A DNA stretch of 64,000 bases from an uncultured Clostridia bacterium (GCA_947627665.1 CANQWX010000002.1:1-64000), one strand, 5' to 3'. Shown: positions 6,914-14,921, counted from the stretch's first letter. Numbers and translations: made by a program. Notes: a model not told the origin generated them from the letters alone.

Positions 6914-7858
6914 ATGAACGGAGAGAGCAGGGAACTCAATGCGATCCTGAAAGATATTTACGAAAAGACGGGGACCGAGGTGCGGCTGGCGCCATCGGGC
7001 GGGGAGGAAACGGCGTTTTTCCTCGACGACCGCGGAAAGAAGATCCCCGCCTTCATCGGCGGCACGGGCGAGCAGGCAGAAAAGACCGCGCGGCTCCTCG
7101 GCTACCTCGTATCGGAGGCGCTGTCGTCGGGCCGCGCCTGTTCCCTCAAGGAGATCTTGCTCGGCGAGGGCGACCGCAGCACGATCTACCGTTTTATGAC
7201 CAAACACAACGTGAAGGACGCCCCCTGCTATGCCCTCGATCTCATCGTGGACAAGCGGCTTCCCGAAGCGATCGCCCACGTCGAGAGCTGTCTTGCGGAC
7301 ACGGCGGACCTCATCTCGGGCATGGACGATTCCCATCTCGCGGTGGCGGTGTTCGGCGACGACACGCAGCTTCCCGTGGAGCTTGGCAGCTTCCTCGTGC
7401 AGTCCCTTTACGAAGAACTCGGCGTCAAGGCGAGCGTCGGCGTCGGCTGCGAAGTCAAGAGCTTTACCGAGATCGCGGCGTCGTACAGCCAGGCGGCGAC
7501 TGCCGTGCGCATGAGCGGACTTTTGAAATCCAAGGGAGAGGTCCATACTTACAGGGAATACCTTCTCATCAAGATGCTCGAGGACCTTCCCGAGGGCAAG
7601 CGCAAGGAATATATGGAGCAATTCCATATCACGGGCGCGGAGGAGGTGTTCTCCGATGAGGAGATGACCGATACCGCCGAGGCCTTTCTCGAAAACAGCC
7701 TCAACCTCTCGGAAACTTCGCGCAACCTGTTTATGCACCGCAATACGCTCCTGTACCGTTTAGACAAGATCGAGCGGCTGACGGGGCTGAATATCCGCAA
7801 ATTTTCGGACGCGGTCACTTTCCGCGTGATCACGATCCTCTATAAGCTGTTGCAATAA
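6914..7858 (+). CDS. PucR/CdaR-type helix-turn-helix transcriptional regulator
   Basis: The protein has 314 residues. The C-terminal about 60 residues match the PucR-type HTH (LENSLNLSETSRNLFMHRNTLLYRLDKIERLTG...), while the middle part (about 115-245) looks like the GGDEF-related CdaR domain. The N-terminal 100 residues are of unknown type. Such regulators often respond to small metabolites and control adjacent genes. A GGGAGAGAG ribosome site precedes the ATG. The S41 protease gene follows after nine bases, so they are co-transcribed. Confidence 0.8.
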   Translation: MNGESRELNAILKDIYEKTGTEVRLAPSGGEETAFFLDDRGKKIPAFIGGTGEQAEKTARLLGYLVSEALSSGRACSLKEILLGEGDRSTIYRFMTKHNVKDAPCYALDLIVDKRLPEAIAHVESCLADTADLISGMDDSHLAVAVFGDDTQLPVELGSFLVQSLYEELGVKASVGVGCEVKSFTEIAASYSQAATAVRMSGLLKSKGEVHTYREYLLIKMLEDLPEGKRKEYMEQFHITGAEEVFSDEEMTDTAEAFLENSLNLSETSRNLFMHRNTLLYRLDKIERLTGLNIRKFSDAVTFRVITILYKLLQ

Positions 7859-7867
7859 GGAGTATCT

Positions 7868-9238
7868 ATGGAAAATAACGATACGGACGAATTTTTCGAT
7901 CCGCCTGCCGGATCTCAGCCGCCTGCTGCGCCCGCCCCCGCGGGCGGCGGAAAAAAGGCGGTTCGCATCACCGCCGCCGTTCTCGGCGCGCTCTTACTTG
8001 CGGTCGCCGCGTTTTTGGGCGGCTGGTACGGGCAATATTATTCGCTCGACGGGGAAGTGCGCAACTATCTCTGGGCAAAGTCGGTGCTTGAAAAGAACTA
8101 CTACAGCCCCCTGGACGAGGGGGAACTTTACCAGGCGCTCTACGACTCTCTCGCCGTCGATCCGTATACGCGCTTCTATTCCGCCTCGGAATACGACGCG
8201 TACATGGCGAAAAGCGCGGGGGAGAACGACGGCGTCGGGGTCGCCTTCTTCATCGGGCAGAAGGCCGACGAGCGCGCGCAGGTGTTTGTCGCCATGGAAA
8301 ATTCCCCTGCCGAACGGGCGGGGATCCGCAAGGGAATGTACATCTTTGCATTCGGCAAGACGGCGGACTCGCTCACCGAGGGCAATTTCGCCGAGCTGCG
8401 CACCTTTCTCTCCCAGGAGAAGGGGGAGCTTGTCCTGCGCTGCGGCTACGCTGCGGACGGCTCGGACGCCGCAAACTACACGCTGACGCCGAAGGACTAC
8501 CAGACGTCCTTCCTGCACTACCGCGACAGCGGGGCGGGGTTCCGCTTCCGCGGGGAGGGGAGCACCCTCTCGCTCACCCAGACGGACGAACCGATGGCGG
8601 GGCTTGACGAAAAGACCGCCTACATCCGCCTCGAGGAATTCAGCGGCAGCAATACTCCCGTGGAATTCATCCAATTGCTCTCTAAGATGAAGGAGCGCGG
8701 CAGGACGAACCTCATTTTTGACCTACGCTCCAACGGCGGCGGAAACCTCGGGATCCTGGGCGACGTCGCCTCCCATCTGATGCGGAACGCCGAGGGAGAT
8801 AACCCCGTCGTTCTCTCCGCCGTGACGCGCAGCGGGCAGCGAACCAACTACGTCTGCGCGCACAACGACTTTTCCTCCTATTTCGGGGAGGATTCCGAGG
8901 TGTATGTGCTGGCAGATGAATACACCGCCTCCGCTTCGGAAGCGCTCATCGGCGTGCTGGTCGACTATGGCACCTTGCCCTATTCGCACATCTTCTTGCG
9001 CGAGGACGAAGACGGGATTGCCAAGACCTACGGAAAGGGGATCATGCAGACGCAGTTCACGAGCATGAACGGTTCGGCGATGAAACTCACCACGGCGACC
9101 ATCCACTGGCCCGCGGGGAAGTGCATCCACGGCGTGGGCGTTACGCCGTCGGACGGCGCCATCCCGATCGCCGCGCCCTTTTTCTGGGGAGCGGACGACC
9201 CTATGCTTTCCGAAGTTCTCTCCCGCGTGTGCGCTTAG
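7868..9238 (+). CDS. S41 family C-terminal processing peptidase (CtpA-like), membrane-anchored
   Basis: The protein has 456 residues. A Pro/Ala-rich cytosolic N-terminus (1-30) is followed by one membrane helix (about 35-55). A PDZ-like region lies at about 145-200 (ENSPAERAGIRKGMYIFAFG), and the peptidase core contains the Ser-bearing TASASE segment (residues 353-358) and the catalytic-dyad Lys in YGKG (K390). This matches carboxy-terminal processing proteases, which cleave extracytoplasmic substrates. The LRSNGGGNLG segment is also typical. AAGGAG sits six bases before the ATG. A terminator lies downstream inside the converging gene. Confidence 0.88.
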   Translation: MENNDTDEFFDPPAGSQPPAAPAPAGGGKKAVRITAAVLGALLLAVAAFLGGWYGQYYSLDGEVRNYLWAKSVLEKNYYSPLDEGELYQALYDSLAVDPYTRFYSASEYDAYMAKSAGENDGVGVAFFIGQKADERAQVFVAMENSPAERAGIRKGMYIFAFGKTADSLTEGNFAELRTFLSQEKGELVLRCGYAADGSDAANYTLTPKDYQTSFLHYRDSGAGFRFRGEGSTLSLTQTDEPMAGLDEKTAYIRLEEFSGSNTPVEFIQLLSKMKERGRTNLIFDLRSNGGGNLGILGDVASHLMRNAEGDNPVVLSAVTRSGQRTNYVCAHNDFSSYFGEDSEVYVLADEYTASASEALIGVLVDYGTLPYSHIFLREDEDGIAKTYGKGIMQTQFTSMNGSAMKLTTATIHWPAGKCIHGVGVTPSDGAIPIAAPFFWGADDPMLSEVLSRVCA

Positions 9239-9468
9239 ACCTTTTTCAAAAATTCTTCGAGAATGTGCAGACTCTCTCCCCCTGCGGTTGCGGGGGGAGC
9301 GTTTTTTTCGGCGGCGGGGCACTCTTCTTCCCCGCGCTTTTCGCCCGAGAGCGCCATCAAAAGCGCGCGGTTTTCGCGGTAAAACGCAAGCACCTGCAAA
9401 AGTTTGCTCTTGAATTCGCCGTCCTTTTCCGCGTAAGCGAGTAAGACCAAAACGACCAGCATTTCCAT
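9235..9468 (-). CDS. Small uncharacterised protein
   Basis: This 77-residue protein starts MEMLVVLVLLAYAEKDGEF, giving a short hydrophobic N-terminus, then an amphipathic helical segment (KLLQVLAFYRENRALLMAL), a variable linker and a final helix. No family was recognised. Its stop overlaps the stop of the convergent S41 protease gene by four bases. There is no ribosome site; TACAAT (9480-9475 on the minus strand) ends six bases before the ATG, suggesting a leaderless message, though the -35 is poor. Lower-confidence call because it overlaps a plus-strand terminator. Confidence 0.5.
   Translation of the reverse strand: MEMLVVLVLLAYAEKDGEFKSKLLQVLAFYRENRALLMALSGEKRGEEECPAAEKNAPPATAGGESLHILEEFLKKV
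9276..9308 (+). terminator. Intrinsic terminator after the S41 protease gene
   Basis: The stem CTCCCCC / GGGGGAG (9276-9282 with about 9293-9299) has a 9-10-base loop and is followed by CGTTTTTTT. It lies within the minus-strand small gene 9235-9468. Confidence 0.75.
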
Positions 9469-9534
9469 ACCGTCATTGTATGCCGTGCGCAAAACGCGGG
9501 TTCTTCTCATACAATGGGGCAGAGAGGTGTGCAT

Positions 9535-9795
9535 ATGGACGACTTTGCAAGTTATCGGGGACAGACGGAGGGCGAGGACTGGACGAAAGAGGCACAGGAC
9601 ATCGCCTCGAAGTACAACGGGCGGAACGAGGGAGAACTCACGCGGGACATTTACGCCCGCGCCGCCGAGGGGAAGAGGAACGGGACGCTCACCAACGAGC
9701 AGATCGACCTCTTTTACAGCCAGTTTGCGCCGATGCTCGACGGCGCCAAGCGCAAGAAGCTCAAAAAGCTCATCGAACAGCTCAAGAGCATCTGA
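9535..9795 (+). CDS. Small conserved-looking hydrophilic protein
   Basis: This 86-residue soluble protein (MDDFASYRGQTEGEDWTKEA...) is rich in charged residues, with a basic C-terminus (GAKRKKLKKLIEQLKSI). No signal peptide or known domain was identified. AGAGGT at 9523-9528 supports the ATG at 9535 over the in-frame ATG at 9514. The last 14 bases overlap the 3' end of the convergent cysteine desulfurase gene. Confidence 0.65.
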   Translation: MDDFASYRGQTEGEDWTKEAQDIASKYNGRNEGELTRDIYARAAEGKRNGTLTNEQIDLFYSQFAPMLDGAKRKKLKKLIEQLKSI

Positions 9796-10903
9796 TCTCT
9801 TTGAGGGCGCGGACGAGCGCGTCCACGTCTTTGAGCGATTGCAGCGGAGAGAAGGACGCGCGCACAAGCCCGTCGGGGAAGGTGCCGAGCGCCCTGTGCG
9901 CGAGGGGGGCGCAGTGCAGCCCGCCCCGCACGGCGATATCGAACCGCTCCGAAAGGATCCCTGCAAGTTCCTCCGACGAATGGCGTTCGTCCGCAAAGGC
10001 GGCGATCCCGCAGGGGTTGGGCGTAAAGAAGAGCTTGTATCCGCCCAGCGACGTCAAAGCGGCGTGCAGTACCGCGGTCAGCTCGAAGAGCTTCTCCGCG
10101 TATTCCTTGCGGTGCGCCTTGACGAGGAGCGCGCCCTCGAAGAGGGAACAGATTGCGGGATAAGAGAGGGTGCCCGCTTCCAGACGGTCGGGATAGAAGG
10201 AGGGCATGTTGAGGTCGAAGCTCTCGCTGCCCGTTCCGCCGAAGAGGAGGGGACGCGGCTCCATGCGCTCGGAAAAGAGGAGCGCCGCCGCGCCCTGTAT
10301 GGCAAACAGCCCCTTGTGTCCCGCCAAGGCGAGCGCGTCGATCCCCCATTCCCGCATGCGGATGGGGAGATGCCCGCCTCCCTGCGCGCCGTCCGTCACG
10401 AGAAGGACGCGTTCGGGAAGGAGATCGCGGACCGCTTTGAGGTCGGGCGCTTCCCCCGTGACGTTGGACGCCGCCGTCACCACGCAGAGGCGGGTGTTTT
10501 CGCGCACAAGGGAGGGGAGTGCGCCCAAATCGAGGCGCCCGTTGCGGAGGGGGAGCAGGTCGTAGGTGATGACGCCCGCCTCCTGCAGGACGTGCAGGGG
10601 ACGGAGCACGGAATTGTGTTCGAGGCAGGTAGCGATCACATGGTCCCCCTTTTGCAGGGTGCCGATGAGGGCGATGTTGAGCGCTTCCGTGCAGCTCCGC
10701 GTGAACGCCACGCGGTCGTAGCCGTAGCCGTCGAAGAGATCGGACAGAAGTTCGCGGCAGGCGAGCACGCGTTCGGCGCAGGCGAGGGAGAGGCGGTGCC
10801 CGCTCCTTCCCGGGTTGGCGCACACCTTCATGGCGGCAAGAACGGCGTTTTGCACGGCGGCGGGCTTGTATCCCCCCGTCGCGGCATTATCGAGATAGAT
10901 CAT
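9782..10903 (-). CDS. Cysteine desulfurase-family aminotransferase class V
   Basis: This 373-residue PLP enzyme begins MIYLDNAATG, has FTRSCTEALN for cofactor phosphate contacts, LEHNSVLRP for the PLP-stacking His, the Schiff-base Lys in LAGHKG (near residue 204) and a catalytic-type Cys in the C-terminal loop (RGGLHCAPLAHR, near residue 335). It fits the cysteine desulfurase family related to NifS and selenocysteine lyase, which moves sulfur or selenium from cysteine or selenocysteine. GGAGCG precedes the ATG. It is divergent, with a 55-bp gap, from a DUF3343 gene, so a Se/S-transfer role is supported by context. Confidence 0.85.
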   Translation of the reverse strand: MIYLDNAATGGYKPAAVQNAVLAAMKVCANPGRSGHRLSLACAERVLACRELLSDLFDGYGYDRVAFTRSCTEALNIALIGTLQKGDHVIATCLEHNSVLRPLHVLQEAGVITYDLLPLRNGRLDLGALPSLVRENTRLCVVTAASNVTGEAPDLKAVRDLLPERVLLVTDGAQGGGHLPIRMREWGIDALALAGHKGLFAIQGAAALLFSERMEPRPLLFGGTGSESFDLNMPSFYPDRLEAGTLSYPAICSLFEGALLVKAHRKEYAEKLFELTAVLHAALTSLGGYKLFFTPNPCGIAAFADERHSSEELAGILSERFDIAVRGGLHCAPLAHRALGTFPDGLVRASFSPLQSLKDVDALVRALKEIRCS

Positions 10904-10958
10904 AGAAACGCTCCGAAAAAATTGTTTCGAATATTTTTACGCAGACAGAGGACATCTT

Positions 10959-11201
10959 ATGACAATATTGGCGGTTTTTCGCTCGCGGGCGCAAACGCTC
11001 GAATATCTCTCGGCCCTCAAGGCGGACGGCGTGCCCGCGCAGGCCGTGAACACGCCCAAGGAGGCGGGCGTCGGCTGCGGCATCTCGGCAAAGTTCGAAG
11101 AGGCCTTCTTTCCCCGCGCCCGCGCCTGTCTTGCCAAGCGGCGCTACACTTCCTTTTCGGGGTTCATGCGCGTCAACGGCGGGAAGATGGGATATTTGTA
11201 A
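10959..11201 (+). CDS. DUF3343 protein (putative Se/S carrier-like)
   Basis: This 80-residue protein matches the DUF3343 pattern: an N-terminal FRSRAQTLEYLSALKADGVPAQAVNTP segment, the Cys-Gly-Ile-Ser motif (GVGCGISAKFE, near residue 40) and an R-Y-T-S-F-x-G-F end. Family members are often encoded beside cysteine desulfurases and YedF-like proteins and are proposed to carry sulfur or selenium on the conserved Cys. Here it is divergent from such a desulfurase. AGAGGA lies upstream of the ATG. Confidence 0.82.
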   Translation: MTILAVFRSRAQTLEYLSALKADGVPAQAVNTPKEAGVGCGISAKFEEAFFPRARACLAKRRYTSFSGFMRVNGGKMGYL

Positions 11202-11208
11202 ATATTCC

Positions 11209-11237
11209 TTGCCCGTTCCGCGCAAATGTGCTATAAT
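11209..11237 (+). promoter_or_regulatory. Promoter of nth, probably giving a leaderless mRNA
   Basis: TTGCCC (11209-11214), 17 bases, TATAAT (11232-11237). The expected transcription start coincides with the A of the ATG at 11244, and no ribosome site is present. Confidence 0.7.
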
Positions 11238-11243
11238 GCAGGC

Positions 11244-11873
11244 ATGGAAAGAAAAAAAGCGATCTTGGACGAGCTTGAGCGCCTCTATCCCGGCGCGGGG
11301 CCTGCGCTCCGCTACCGTACGCCCTACGAGCTGCTCGTGGCGGTCATTCTCTCCGCGCAGTGCACGGACGAGCGGGTGAACAAGGTGACGGAAGTCCTGT
11401 TCCGCGCTCACAACACGCCGCAAAGCATGCTCGCACTCTCGCAGGAAGAACTTGAAAAATACATTTTTTCGTGCGGGTTCTACCGCAACAAGGCGGCGCA
11501 TATCCTCTCCGCTTCGCGCGACATCGCGGAAAAATTCGGCGGACAAGTTCCCGATAACATCGAGGACCTGCGATCGCTCGCGGGGGTGGGGCGAAAGACG
11601 GCGAACGTCGTCTATTCGGTGGCGTTCGGCGGCGACGCGATCGCCGTGGACACGCATGTATTCCGCGTGGCGAACCGGACGGAGCTTGCCGTGGGTAACA
11701 CGCCCGAAAAGGTGGAGGAGGGGCTGATGGCGGCCATTCCCAAGGAGAAATGGTCGAAGGCGCACCATCTTCTCATCTGGCACGGGCGGAAGGTGTGCCA
11801 TTCCCAGAGGCCCGACTGCGCGCATTGCACCTTGAGCGCGCTCTGCCCCTCGGCATTCAAGACGGGCAAGTAA
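11244..11873 (+). CDS. nth: Endonuclease III (DNA glycosylase/AP lyase)
   Basis: This 209-residue base-excision repair enzyme acts on oxidised pyrimidines. Visible features are VILSAQCTDERVN, the catalytic Lys region FYRNKAAHI, the helix-hairpin-helix LAGVGRKTANVV, the catalytic Asp in VDTHVFRV, and the C-terminal iron-sulfur ligands spaced C-x6-C-x2-C-x5-C (CHSQRPDCAHCTLSALC). Length fits the family. The start at 11244 is preferred because the ATG at 11226 lies within the promoter. It is followed by a very strong terminator, so it is monocistronic. Confidence 0.95.
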   Translation: MERKKAILDELERLYPGAGPALRYRTPYELLVAVILSAQCTDERVNKVTEVLFRAHNTPQSMLALSQEELEKYIFSCGFYRNKAAHILSASRDIAEKFGGQVPDNIEDLRSLAGVGRKTANVVYSVAFGGDAIAVDTHVFRVANRTELAVGNTPEKVEEGLMAAIPKEKWSKAHHLLIWHGRKVCHSQRPDCAHCTLSALCPSAFKTGK

Positions 11874-11884
11874 AGGAGAAAGCC

Positions 11885-11925
11885 GCGCCCGCCCGCCGAC
11901 AATTTTGCGGCGGGCGGGCGCTTTT
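11885..11925 (+). terminator. Intrinsic terminator after nth
   Basis: A perfect 14-bp GC-rich stem (11885-11898 with 11908-11921) with a 9-base loop is followed by TTTT. The TATAAT at 11930-11935 just after it may be a -10 for the CotF-like pair, but no -35 is visible. Confidence 0.88.
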
Positions 11926-11975
11926 CCCGTATAATTATTTTCCTTCTCGGCCATAACAGCCGCAGGAGGTTTTTT

Positions 11976-12170
11976 ATGACCAATTTGACGGCAAAGGACT
12001 TAGACGTGCTGACGCATGTCCTCACGGCGGAGGAAATGGCGTGCAAAAAGGCGAGGATCTACGCCAACACGCTTACAGACGCGGCGCTTGCGCAGGAGAT
12101 GGAGGCGATCGCAGGCGCGCATGCGGAGCGTTTCAACGCGCTCTATGCCATTTTGGGAGGGAAATCATGA
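11976..12170 (+). CDS. Small ferritin-like/CotF-associated protein
   Basis: This 64-residue, all-helical protein (TAKDLDVLTHVLTAEEMACKKARIYANTL...) resembles the short spore-coat-associated proteins encoded directly before CotF-family genes in Clostridia. AGGAGG at 11964-11969 is a strong ribosome site. Its stop overlaps the next start (ATGA). A role in the spore coat is inferred from the neighbour rather than from direct motif evidence. Confidence 0.65.
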   Translation: MTNLTAKDLDVLTHVLTAEEMACKKARIYANTLTDAALAQEMEAIAGAHAERFNALYAILGGKS

Positions 12171-12457
12171 AACAGAGCAAACAGGACACCACACTCAACG
12201 AAAAGGACGCGCTCCAAGACATGCTCGACACCGAAAAGCTGCTCATGAGCTACTATTCGGTCGCGCTCACGGAGGGGAGCTGCAAGCCCTTCCGCAAGGA
12301 AATTTTGAGGAATTATTCCGCAAGCGCGGAAACGCAGTTCAACGTGTTCGAGCAGATGCTCTCCCGCGGCTACTATCAGGTGATGCCCGCCGAGAAGATG
12401 CTCATCGACCAAAAGACAGAAACGTTTTCCAAGGTCAAAAAGCAGATCGCGCAGTAA
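12167..12457 (+). CDS. CotF-family spore coat protein
   Basis: This 96-residue protein follows the Coat_F pattern: LNEKDALQDMLDTEKLLMSYYSVALTEGSC near the N-terminus, then a second helix pair and GYYQVMPAEKMLI near the end. CotF-like proteins assemble in the spore coat in the mother cell and have a ferritin-like four-helix design. It overlaps the upstream small gene by four bases. Its presence suggests the organism sporulates or descends from a sporulating lineage. Confidence 0.8.
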   Translation: MKQSKQDTTLNEKDALQDMLDTEKLLMSYYSVALTEGSCKPFRKEILRNYSASAETQFNVFEQMLSRGYYQVMPAEKMLIDQKTETFSKVKKQIAQ

Positions 12458-12602
12458 AGGCCCGCCTCATAAGCCGCGCAATACGGTGTCGCGCTGCGTT
12501 TTCCTCGGTCATGTACGGCGAAGTACACTCCCGTCGGAAAGCCTCGCGCTCCTTGTCTTGCTTGCTTCTGAGGCGGGCGAATAGCCGTTGCGTTGCTCCA
12601 TA

Positions 12603-12835
12603 AGCGGCGCAATAGCCCCTCCTAAGGAGGGTGCCGAAATGCCCCCTCCTAAGGAGGGGGTAGGGGGGTGGTGTCCTTCGTTCTCCGACAACACCACCTC
12701 AGTCACCTTCGGTGCCAGCTCCTCCTAAGGAGGCGCCGTGGGTAGGGGGTGGTGTCCTTCGTTCTCCGACAACACCACCTCAGTCACCTTCGGTGCCAGC
12801 TCCTCCTAAGGAGGCGCCTTGGGTAGGAGGGGCTG
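12603..12835. repeat. Tandem 81-bp-period intergenic repeat
   Basis: A 71-bp identical unit occurs at 12667-12737 and 12748-12818 (period 81 bp), and a partial unit precedes it at 12610-12665. Each contains the palindrome CTCCTAAGGAG and a GGTGGTGTC/GACAACACCACC stem. No gene is seen between 12458 and 12954; the only ORFs here are repeat translations. Confidence 0.9.
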
Positions 12836-12909
12836 GCCTTTGTTGCCTCTATTGTCATTTTGCCCCGCGCGTTCGATGTTTCAGAGGACATTTTACCGCT
12901 CCGCATGGG

Positions 12910-12938
12910 TGCATACCTTCATACTCTCCGCACATACT
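12910..12938 (+). promoter_or_regulatory. Possible forespore (SigF/SigG-type) promoter
   Basis: TGCATA (12910-12915), 17 bases, CATACT (12933-12938) resembles the SigG -35 (TGAATA/TGCATA) and -10 (CATACTA) elements and not the SigA consensus. Confidence 0.4.
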
Positions 12939-12954
12939 GAAAGGGGAGGGGAAT

Positions 12955-13098
12955 ATGCCGAAGAAAGTCAAACGCAACAACAGCGGCAAGGGCGAGCGGG
13001 ACAACACGGGCTATGCGCACAATCCGCGCTACTGCATGATCCTGCCCGACGCCGGAAAGCCCGACGAGGACAACATTGCCTCGTCGAGCGAATCGTAA
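12955..13098 (+). CDS. Small basic hydrophilic protein
   Basis: This 47-residue protein (MPKKVKRNNSGKGERDNTG...) has a Lys/Arg/Asn-rich N-terminus and a Ser-rich C-terminus, with no membrane segment. No family was recognised and it is not an alpha/beta-type SASP by sequence. AAGGGGAGGGG precedes the ATG, and a strong terminator follows, so it is a self-contained small gene. The promoter resembles a forespore type, so a spore-associated small protein is possible. Confidence 0.6.
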   Translation: MPKKVKRNNSGKGERDNTGYAHNPRYCMILPDAGKPDEDNIASSSES

Positions 13099-13120
13099 AT
13101 TTGTAAAGAGGAAAAAGGGA

Positions 13121-13156
13121 GCCGCCCGCGGACACATGTCCGCGGGCGGCGATTTT
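13121..13156 (+). terminator. Intrinsic terminator after the small basic gene
   Basis: A near-perfect palindrome, GCCGCCCGCGGACA / TGTCCGCGGGCGGC (13121-13134 with 13137-13150), is followed by GATTTTG. Confidence 0.8.
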
Positions 13157-13214
13157 GTCTGTTCGGTTTCGGCTGCGTTCGGAATGATATAAGTCCCCGT
13201 TCTCGGCGCCCTTT

Positions 13215-13820
13215 CTAATTTGTCATTTCGAGCGGAACGAAGTGGAGTCGAGAAATCTTATCCTTAGTCTTAATATGGTAGAGATTTCTCCACGCAGTCG
13301 CTTTGCTCCCTTGGTCGAAATGACATTTTGGTGTGGGGCGTGTTCTGAGATTGCCCACCCCCTGAATCCCCCTCCCGAGGAGGGGGTAAAATAGCTGCCC
13401 CCTTTGAAAGGGATACCCTCTCCGTGGGGGTGGAACGGCGCCCTTACTTACCCTCTCCGTGGAGGGGTAGGGGTGTGGTACCCTTGCTGTCCCTGAAAGG
13501 GAAAGTACCCGCGAAGCGGGGGAAAGGGTTCTCGGAAAACCCCTCAGTTTCGGCTAACGCCTCGCCAGCTCCCCTGCAAGGGGCGCCGAGAATAAGGTTG
13601 AGATTTCTCGACAAGCTCGAAATGACAATTTTAGAACGGCTTCAAAAGTTTCCAATTTACTTGCCTTAGGCGGAATTGACTTCCGCCGTGGGCGACCCAA
13701 TTTGGCAATTACTTTTGCCTTCTTGTCCGATGAAACGAACAAGAGGCCGAGAAAGTTGAAACAAATAAGTATGTTTCCTCGCGGAAAAGATTTGGCGAAG
13801 CAAGATTTTTCGTGGACCCT
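13215..13820. repeat. Gene-free region with dispersed palindromic repeats
   Basis: Two repeat types are present: the TCATTTCGA...GTGGAGTCGAGAAATCT type (about 13221-13325 and 13596-13626), and the TGTCCCTGAAAGGGAA...CTCCCCTGCAAGGGGCGCCGAG type (13484-13590), separated by CCTCTCCGTGG / CCCGAGGAGGGGG palindromes. From 13630 to 13820 only a short hairpin (GGCGGAA/TTCCGCC at 13670-13688) is seen. No credible gene was found. Confidence 0.8.
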
Positions 13821-14921
13821 TTACACATTAAACCGGAACAGCACGACGTCGCCGTCTTTCATCACATAGTCCTTGCCCTCGGAGCGCACCTTGCCCTTCT
13901 CGCGCGCGCCCGCAAGCCCGCCGCATTCGAGCAGCGTTTCCCACTCCACGACCTCTGCGCGGATAAATCCCTTCTCAAAGTCGGTGTGGATCTTTCCCGC
14001 CGCCTGCGGCGCCTTCGTTCCTTTCACGATCGTCCACGCCCGCGTTTCCTTTTCTCCCGCGGTGAGATAGGAGATCAGCCCCAAGAGGGAATAACTCGCC
14101 TTGATGAGCTTATCAAGCCCGCTCTCCTTTAAGCCGAATTCCTCGAGGAACATCGTACGGTCCTCTTCCTCCATCTGCGAAAGCTCCTCCTCCGTCTTGG
14201 CGCAGATGACGATGACTCCCGCACGGTGCTTTGCGGCATATTCCTTGACTGCCGCCACGAAGGGGATCTTGTCCTCGTCCTCGCCCATGTCCTTTTCGGC
14301 GATGTTCGCGCAGTAGATGACGGGCTTGGAGGAGAGCAGAAAGAGATTGTCGAGCATGGCCTGTTCTTCCTCGGTGCAGGGGTAGCCGCTCGCGGGCTGT
14401 TCCGCCTCGAGATGGGAGAGCAGTTTTTCGAGGAAGGCAAATTCCGCGGCGGCGTTCTTGTCCGCGCCCCCGCGCGCCGCGCTGCGGATGCGGTCCTGTT
14501 TTTTCTGCACCGCTTCGATGTCGGCCAGAATGAGTTCCAGATTGATCGTTTCAATGTCCCGCACGGGATCGACGGAGTTTTCGACATGGGTGACGTTTTC
14601 GTCCTCGAAACAGCGCACGACGTGCACGATCGCGTCCACTTCGCGGATATGGGAGAGGAACTTGTTGCCCAAGCCCTCGCCGCGGCTCGCGCCCTTGACA
14701 AGCCCCGCGATGTCCACGAATTCGACAACGGCGGGGGTCACTTTTTTGCTGTTGTAGAGCGCCGCGAGCTTGTCGAGCCGCTCGTCGGGCACGGCGACCA
14801 CGCCCACATTTGGCTCGATCGTGCAGAAGGGATAATTCGCCGCCTCCGCGCCCGCATGGGTAATGGCGTTGAACAGAGTCGATTTTCCTACATTGGGAAG
14901 TCCCACGACGCCTAATTTCAT
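13821..14921 (-). CDS. ychF: Ribosome-binding ATPase YchF (Obg family GTPase-like)
   Basis: This 366-residue protein starts MKLGVVGLPNVGKSTLFNA (P-loop, residues 8-15), then has FVDIAGLVKGASRGEGLGNKFLSHIREVD (switch II region) and a coiled-coil insert at about 130-190. NIAEKDM sits where the G4 motif NKxD is changed, the hallmark of ATP-preferring YchF. The C-terminal TGS-like domain ends KDGDVVLFRFNV. It binds ribosomes and affects translation initiation and oxidative stress. AGGAGA precedes the start at 14921. It is divergent from argS. Confidence 0.95.
   Translation of the reverse strand: MKLGVVGLPNVGKSTLFNAITHAGAEAANYPFCTIEPNVGVVAVPDERLDKLAALYNSKKVTPAVVEFVDIAGLVKGASRGEGLGNKFLSHIREVDAIVHVVRCFEDENVTHVENSVDPVRDIETINLELILADIEAVQKKQDRIRSAARGGADKNAAAEFAFLEKLLSHLEAEQPASGYPCTEEEQAMLDNLFLLSSKPVIYCANIAEKDMGEDEDKIPFVAAVKEYAAKHRAGVIVICAKTEEELSQMEEEDRTMFLEEFGLKESGLDKLIKASYSLLGLISYLTAGEKETRAWTIVKGTKAPQAAGKIHTDFEKGFIRAEVVEWETLLECGGLAGAREKGKVRSEGKDYVMKDGDVVLFRFNV

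Noticed and set aside
5749-7659. 636-codon plus-strand frame across the divergent promoter region
   Set aside because: It is antisense to the membrane protein and an alternative frame of the PucR-type regulator, and it runs through both promoters.
11930-11937. TATAAT as a full promoter of the CotF-like pair
   Set aside because: No -35 for SigA lies at the right distance (the place is occupied by the terminator stem), and it does not fit SigE or SigK consensus well.
12603-13630. CRISPR array
   Set aside because: Repeats are palindromic intergenic elements with an 81-bp period and near-identical spacers; there are only two full units and no cas genes.
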